The translations under genes and the position numbers were made by a program. This document shows, one piece after another, positions 57,720 to 64,000 of a DNA stretch of 64,000 bases (position 1 is the stretch's first letter; every line of letters starts with the position of its first letter). The stretch is from Symsagittifera roscoffensis (Eukaryota; Xenacoelomorpha; Acoela; Convolutidae). The DNA lies in assembly GCF_963678635.1 (NCBI RefSeq), contig NC_087064.1:1673926-1737925 (forward strand), given 5' to 3'. The notes below the pieces were generated by a model that made no database searches, was not told the origin of the DNA, and worked only from the letters and a program-made list of their open reading frames with translations.

Positions 57720-59340
57720 AGAGTTTAATAGCTTTAAAAACTTGCTTAGAAAAACCTGAAACTTTTGCGCACTGATTCAATCTATGAAATAACTTGAAAT
57801 AATTCAAAGTTTCATAGCTTGTAAAACTTGAATATTTCTCGAACCGATTCAGCCCATGACATAACATGAAATGATTCAAATCTTCATAGCTTTAAAAGCT
57901 TGCTTAGGAAAACGTTAACTTTTCGCGAGCCGATTCAATCTATGAAATAACATGAAATAATTCATAGTTTTTAAAGCTTGCTTAGAAAAACTTAAATTTT
58001 TCGCGGACCGATTCAGTCTATGAAAGAAATTGAAATAATTCAAAGCATCATAGCTTTAAAAGCTTGCCCAGAAAACCTTTACTTTTCGCGAATCAATTTA
58101 GTCCGCAAAAATAACTTTGATTCGGTTTATGAAATAACTTGAAAAGAATTTAAAATTTCTGCTTGCATAGAAAAATAAAAGCTTTTCGCGAACCGATTCA
58201 GTCTACGAAATAACTCAAATGTTATTAGCTTGATAAGCTTGCTTAGAAAAATGTGAATCCTTTGGCGTACTGATTCAGTTTATGAAATACCTTGAAGTAT
58301 TTCAAAGTTGCATAGCTCTATTAGCTTGCCTAGAAAAACTTGTCGCAAATCGAGTCAATCTTTGAATTAACTCGGAGGTTTTTCAAAGTTTCGTAGTTTT
58401 CAAAGTGTCGAATAGCTTCAAAGTTTCGACAAGGTTGCTTAAACGAATTTTCGTAAACCGATTTGTTTCATTAAATATCTTGAATTATGTCAAAGTTTCA
58501 TAGCTTGAACTGCTTTTTTTGGAAAACTTTAATTTTTGGCGAAAAAAAATCGGTCTAAGAAGTAGCTTAGATTTTTTCGAAGTTCTTCGCTCCATGAGCT
58601 CGCGCAAAAAAAACTAAGAACAACCTGGAAATCACTTGAGAGGCTTCAACAAAAACAGTTTGTCATCCGGTTCACTTTTTTAACTAACTTGAATTTTTGA
58701 AAAATTCATAGCTTAAACAGCTTGCTTAGAAAAATATAATTTTTTTGCCAACTTTTCAATCTATGAAATAACTGGAAATAAGTCAGGGTGTCATAGCTCA
58801 ATAGTTTGCTTCGAAAAACTTATCCTTTTCCTGAACCAAATCAGTCACTGCGAGAACTTGGGAATGTTTAAATGTTTAAATAGCTTGCATAGAAAAAGCT
58901 CGCTCTGTCAAGTAACTTGAAGTATTTTATTCCATAGCTTGAATAGCTTACCAAGAAAACTTTAACGTTTTGCCGACTGATTCGCTCTATGTAACAAAAT
59001 GAATTTTTTAAAAAGTTTACTTGCTTTAATAGCTTGCCTAGAAAACTTTACTTTTTTTGCGAATAGTTTAGCTCTATGAAACAACTTGAAATATTTCAAT
59101 GTTTTGTCGTTTGAATAGCTTCCATATAAAAACCTTAAGTTGCGCCATCCGATTTGCTCAGAAATATTTTGAAATCTTTCAAAGTTTTACAGCTTGAATA
59201 GCTTGCTTAGAAAACTTCGATTTTTCGAGAACCGATTCGATCATTGAAGCTCAAAATTTTTCCAACTGATTTACCATATGACTTGAAATTGTTCAAAGTT
59301 TCTTTGCTTTGATAGTTTGATCAGAACAACTAATTTTTTG
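57720..59340 (+). repeat. ~80-bp repeat array, second block
   Basis: About 20 units of the family above, increasingly diverged to the right; in the last ones only AGCTTGC.TAGAAAA and a GATTCA.TCTATGAA core remain. Unit length varies from about 70 to 90 bp. Confidence 0.8.
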
Positions 59341-62135
59341 CGAGCCAATTGATTATTGGAGGTGGGCTTGCTATTTTCATCTAATTAGCAAATATCTCGT
59401 TTTATATACTGTTGCTTCTTTCACATTACTGAAAAAGAGTGGAAGGAACTATTTAAGTAAGTTATTACTGAAAATTATCTATTGATTTTAGTTCGCTGGA
59501 TTGAAAGAACTTCCCTGGCAAGTGACACGCTTCCTGTAAAGGGCCAGTGTTTGAGAAAGGCGGTCTTTCCAGTAATGATATCGACACAATTTGGAACGTT
59601 CCAGCCAAGAAAATCTCTGGTTTTTTTCTCGCACTATTGTTTTGACTTTTTGCTTACTGCGAAGCTTATGTCTGTCCTCAAAACACTTTTGAAAAAACAA
59701 AAAAAAACGAAAATGCAGGCAAAAAAAAAACAAAGCAGACCAATGATTGCATTGACTTGGAAAGCGATTTAAGAAAACATTTTGAATGGTCGGTCAAAAT
59801 TAGATTCCATAAAGTGGTACCAGCAGGGTACCTTTGTGTTTTTTGAAGTGTCGGCGCCCGCCCATCGCGCTTCTCCGTTTGACAAAAAATGTTTTTCATA
59901 AAATTCCCTCGGAGTTTTTCGTACATTCCATACACACTTTTAAATACGAAAACAAAGTAAGAAAAACGGCATGATGAGGTTTTTTCATGGAGAAAAACTG
60001 GCTCCGAATCAGTTACGCTACTAAAAACAATTAATTTCCTACAAATGGAGGTGAAAAGTCCGCTGCAGTTTTTTAGACGATGGTAATTAATGCCTTAGTT
60101 TTAAATAGACGAAGCGAAGTGCCTGGTACCGATGAGAATGAATCTTTCAGCTTTCCACTGTATGTCGGAATGCAAATGATTTTAAAAAATTTATTATATT
60201 GTCAAAGGAATTGCATCATTTAATAGACAAAAATAATAATTTTGCATATAACATAAAAAAAAGATTTAGCGACGGGTTTTTTTTGTGGCTGTTAACCGTT
60301 GCGACAGACAAATGTGTTCAACCGGGTACAAGACTTTTTCCCGTAAACAACTTTGGTCACAGGAATACCGAAATTGGTTGTCAGCTCCATCTCTACTTCG
60401 TCATATTTTATGTTATAACTCTATCTCGTCATATTTTCGAGATATGATTTTTCATGATTTTTTCAAATTCTCAGCACTTTAGTTGGGTACTGTCAGAATG
60501 TTCTCAGGATTTACAAATCTTGAATCTAAAAGCGACGACTGCTCAAATGGTTTTAGTTTTCGAGATGTGACATTTTTAACAGTTTTTCAAAGAACCTAGT
60601 TGTAAAAAACCTCACAAAGTTTGAAGTTCTCATCTCTGTAGTGAGGCTCAGTCAGGGTACCCAGGGGTTGCAAACCTTGCCTCCAAATTTTACTCCTCGA
60701 TTGCCTCTAATTACCTAGAAATGACGAATTTGATGACTTTTTAAAAAAAATTCTGAAAACTTAGATTCAATTAACTTAACAAAATTCGAAATTTTCAACA
60801 CTCCGCTAGGGTGCTGCCAAGGTTCTCTCAGGAGGCTGATATCTAGACTCAAAGTATTTGATATGTGTACGGGCTAATGATGTTAAAAAACTAAGTTAAT
60901 CAAAAATTTCATTCATGATTAGAGGGGTTTTGCAAATGAAATCGTTTCAAAAAATAATTTTTGAATATGGAGAGTGCAGTTGTATACTGACGACCATATG
61001 AAGGTTTTAATTCTGCGTAAAAATACGAAGATCTGAAACTCTGATCTTTTACCATTTCAGTTTAAAAACCGCGTCTAAACTGAAATTAAATTTGAGTTTT
61101 TGAAATAAAATCTTTGTTGGATGCCCCCGTCTATTGTTACGGTTGCATTCAAGTTGTTGATTTTTCTTATATTTTATAATGAAGCAATTTTCACGTTCAT
61201 TCATCTTTTTGAAGGGCCTGAGGTGCGTTTTACGCTAATTTTATTTTTCTTATGCTATCCGTGGGTCTGGTCAACAGTTGTCGGCTTTGTTAAGGCTTCG
61301 TTAATCTTGTTTCGATGCTTATCAAATTTTATTTTTTTTTTGGAAATGCTTTTCCTAACGGAACGTTTTTCAAGACAAAATGATTTTTTGATAGATCATA
61401 TTTTCTCTTGATTAGTTCATCATGCTTTCTTTGCAAGTGATCCGAAGTGGTGTAAAAAGGCAAAGAACAGAAAGCTTTATTCTTATCTTAAAAACGCATA
61501 AACCAACACTTTATACCGTTTTCTACCAGATTTTCTAATGAAAAAATTTCTATAGAAAGTTTGGTTTCTGCTTCAGACTGCTGAAAAGGCTCTCAAAATC
61601 ACGTTGTGTTGCCCCGGCATATGAGAATTAAGCCAGAGTTTTCACCAAACTTTTTGACTGTTTTTAGGGCGAATTGGACAAAATTTTGATTTTTTTTTCG
61701 AATTTAATTATTAGCGGAAAAAGTAAAATTTTTCATTATCGGAAATGTAGACCAAACATTGATCAAATAAGACGAATTACAACATTGTATCCGTTGTAAC
61801 TTAATTTTAAAAGTTTCAAAAATAATTTTTTTCCCCACTAATAGTCAACTAGTGATCAAAGCGTGCCGGAGGAATACTTTAAACTTTTACTTTAATCTAT
61901 GTAAAAAATATATGAGAGTTTGTGTATGTATGCGTGTCGGTATGTTTTCTCTGAATGAACTCTTTCTAGGATAATAATCGCTCGACCGTGAAGTTTTACA
62001 TGTATTTGCATATGTACAAGACGAGTGCTATGGGCTCTTTGGTTTTTAAGTTTCTTCAACTTTTTTTTTTAAACGAAGGGTGCAAAATTGGAGTTGCCTG
62101 ACTTCAATTTTTGTTTTGGAGTTAGTTTTTGAAAT
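59341..62135. other. No recognised gene
   Basis: AT-rich. Frames of 82-96 codons occur at 59482-59772, 60199-60447 and 61121-61411 (the last hydrophobic, F/L/I-rich), all without recognisable motif, splice context or polyadenylation signal. I see nothing else. Confidence 0.4.
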
Positions 62136-62138
62136 CGC

Positions 62139-62365
62139 GACTACTCGCAACAAAAGACAACTCAGAATTTGAAGAAAGCGGCAGAATTTGAAAGTTAAAT
62201 CTTAAGATAGGAAATTTGGTTTAAAGTCGCCGGCAGGCGATAACCGGCTCTAGATTTCGTATGAAGTCCTACCATCTGTTCTAAGCTCGCAAAACGTTGG
62301 CGCGACTGCGGCGGTGAGTATATTGTGAGTTGTCTTTTAATGCGAGTTGTCTTGCGAGTTATATT
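62139..62365. repeat. Imperfect inverted repeat, GCGAGTTGTCTT type
   Basis: ACTCGCAACAAAAGACAACT at about 62143-62162 is complemented at 62328-62345 (GAGTTGTCTTTTAATGCGAG) and again, partially, up to 62375. About 165 bp of higher-GC sequence lies between. A small foldback insertion is possible. Confidence 0.45.
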
Positions 62366-63177
62366 TTGTTGCGAGTTCTTGCATTACGTTATTTTTTGCA
62401 TACGGTTTAGAACTAAATAAGTGCATTTTTCTGAATTTATATTTCTATCAAATTTTGAATTACTGAACCCGTGTAATCAATGTTTCTGACTGACTCTGAA
62501 CCATGAAATTTGAAATAAAACTTAAACCTTGAGTTAGAAACTTTTTTGACTAGTTTTCTTATTCCTCCCCACCTGCATATTTTTACTACTAAAATTGTGT
62601 TTCACATTCTCCTATTGTCTTTAAAATTGACATGCCGACTAATTAAGACATGGCAAAAATTTTAGTTTTCATGCTTACTCTTGTAAACCCACTCATTACA
62701 CCCTAAAGTTGATGTTCGTGCGTGGTGGGGGGAAAGAAAAAGCCCACTTTTTTCTTAAGCACCTAATCATTCTTAAACGTGCAAAATCTTACTCCAATTA
62801 CTTTTACTACTATACAATTTGGCAGTTTTTTGCTAAACCCACTGTATATCATCGCTTAGATGGAAAACAGTAACGATGCCCCACGATCTATTCCGATTTG
62901 TTTTAGATTTTAGATCACATCACAATCAAAAGTTAAAAACTCAGCGGTAGTTGAATTCTTGCCTTTTTCAAGGCTCAAACAAAATTTTTGGGATATTGAA
63001 GTATAGATATTTAGAAATTTATTCATAAAGTGATGCGTGTCGGTTTGTTGCATTTATGATAGTTTTATTTGCTGTTGTAATGTAGTTGTTAACTTAAAAC
63101 TTCAAACTTAATATCAGTATATTGAGCAATTGATTCACATCGGATAAAAAATGGAAGTAAATGCTATGCGCCTACTC

Positions 63178-63554
63178 GTAAATGCGCCTGCCCAAATCAG
63201 ATACGAATTTTCTCGGCTTCAAGAAAAATGCATAACAAACGATGATGGATGATAAGGACATTTATTTTTTTTGATAATAAATGGTGAAACAATCAGTATA
63301 CAAAACAATTATCAAAAGTGTAAACTATTATGCTATTGTCAATAAAAACGGTTTCTTTCATTTTTTAAAAAAAAAAAATGTCCTTATCATCCATCCCCGT
63401 TTGTTATGCATTTTTCTTGAAGCCGAGAAAATTCGTATCTGATTTGGGCAGGCGCATTTACAAAATGAAAGAAACCGTTTTTATTGACAATAGCATAATA
63501 GTTTACACTTTTGATAATTGTTTTGTATACTGATTGTTTCACCATTTATTATCA
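63178..63554. repeat. Interleaved inverted repeats A-B-A'-B'
   Basis: Arm A (63178-63260) is the reverse complement of 63379-63461 with about two mismatches. Arm B (63272-63364) is the exact reverse complement of 63462-63554 over 93 bp. The order is A, B, A', B' rather than A, B, B', A'. The stop codon of the minus-strand repeat protein lies about 30 bp to the right, so the structure would sit in its 3' untranslated region. Arm B' carries AATAAA on the minus strand. Confidence 0.92.
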
Positions 63555-63582
63555 GACTACAAAAACAGTGGCTAGTTCATTC

Positions 63583-64000
63583 TTAAAACATATTTCCTCC
63601 TGAAACAGTCAGCAGTTGTCCTGAGTCAGATCCGTCGACAAGTTGTCCTGACCCAGATCCGTCAATCGGTTGTCCTGATCCAGAAGGATCAACCAGTTGT
63701 CCTGAACCAGATCCGTCGATCAGTTGACCTGAACCAGATCCGTCGACTAGTTGTCCTGAACCAGATCCGTCGACCAATTGACCTGAACCAGATCCGTCGA
63801 TCAGTTGTCCTGAACCAGATCCATCGACCAGTTTTCCTGACCCAGATCCGTCGACCAGTTGTCCTGATCCAGATCCGTCGACCAGTTGACCTGATCCAGA
63901 AGCATCGACCAGTTGTCCTGACCCAGATCCATCGACCAGTTGTCCTGACCCAGATCCATCGACCAGTTGACCTGATCCAGAAGCATCGACCAGTTTTCCT
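63583..64000 (-). CDS. C-terminus of a GSGSGQLVD-repeat protein (partial)
   Basis: One minus-strand frame is open from the window edge to a TAA at 63585-63583: about 138 residues. It consists of some 14.5 copies of a nine-residue unit G-S-G-S-G-Q-L-V-D, with G/A/P and V/I variants, then LLTVSGGNMF. The 27-bp DNA period keeps the frame, and changes between copies are mostly synonymous or conservative, which suggests translation. No start is visible; the gene continues beyond 64000. No Cys. The function is unknown; a structural or secreted low-complexity protein would fit but is a guess. A non-coding minisatellite is the alternative. Confidence 0.6.
   Translation of the reverse strand, partial: GKLVDASGSGQLVDGSGSGQLVDGSGSGQLVDASGSGQLVDGSGSGQLVDGSGSGKLVDGSGSGQLIDGSGSGQLVDGSGSGQLVDGSGSGQLIDGSGSGQLVDPSGSGQPIDGSGSGQLVDGSDSGQLLTVSGGNMF
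63597..64000 (-). repeat. 27-bp minisatellite
   Basis: Units such as CAGTTGTCCTGAACCAGATC followed by CGTCGAC (plus strand), period 27 bp, at least 14 copies to the window edge with no indels. Confidence 0.95.

Noticed and set aside
61121..61411. 96-codon hydrophobic frame as a small membrane protein
   Set aside because: T-rich DNA gives such frames by chance; no family motif, splice signals or polyadenylation site supports it.
63801..63986. Second minus-strand frame with QDNWSMDLG-type repeats
   Set aside because: It is the shifted reading of the same 27-bp repeat. The GSGSGQLVD frame is open across the whole repeat and has a proper non-repeat C-terminus, so it is the better candidate.

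Overview
This is an AT-rich, intron-containing eukaryotic window, most likely from an invertebrate animal. Support for that: a spliced FAM122/PABIR-family gene with GT-AG introns, several decayed animal-type LINE retrotransposons, a ubiquitin-specific protease domain and large satellite arrays. I cannot name the species.

Layout. 1-6452 is an array of a 100-bp satellite. 6453-11116 is a large non-coding repeat element (copy 1). A short inverted satellite stub and a 200-N scaffold gap (11181-11380) follow. 11381-19830 is a second, diverged array of the same satellite. 19831-25718 is a second copy of the element, which here has roughly 1.4-kb inverted arms. 25719-29690 is old repeat debris without a convincing gene. 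29690-41060 is a graveyard of at least four non-LTR retrotransposon lineages on both strands. They are recognised by reverse-transcriptase blocks, endonuclease and ORF1 remnants and an SGNH-esterase remnant, all broken by stops and frameshifts. 41745-42260 is a solo ~0.5-kb unit of the large element.

42537-50338 (+) is the one well-supported multi-exon gene: seven exons, 673 codons, all junctions GT-AG and in phase. It encodes a FAM122/PABIR-type inhibitor of the PP2A-B55 phosphatase. Its introns and 3' flank are full of a palindromic MITE-like family. 50.4-55 kb holds MITEs, a 164-bp tandem duplication, a palindromic repeat cluster and a long TTTA-rich tract. 55186-55810 (+) encodes the N-terminal half of a ubiquitin-specific protease (Cys box and QHDA box) that stays in frame only through a 35-nt intron or a frameshift. 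It runs into two tandem-repeat fields (about 76 bp and about 80 bp units) to 59.34 kb. 59.3-63.1 kb shows no recognisable gene. 63178-63554 has an unusual interleaved inverted-repeat structure (A-B-A'-B'). 63583-64000 (-) is the C-terminal end of a protein made of nine-residue GSGSGQLVD repeats that continues beyond the window.

No pathway joins these genes. The coherent story is repeat biology: a satellite and a large foldback-like element that share a junction and were duplicated together, plus smaller descendants of that element beside and inside the PABIR-like gene. All identifications were made by eye from sequence; no database search was run.
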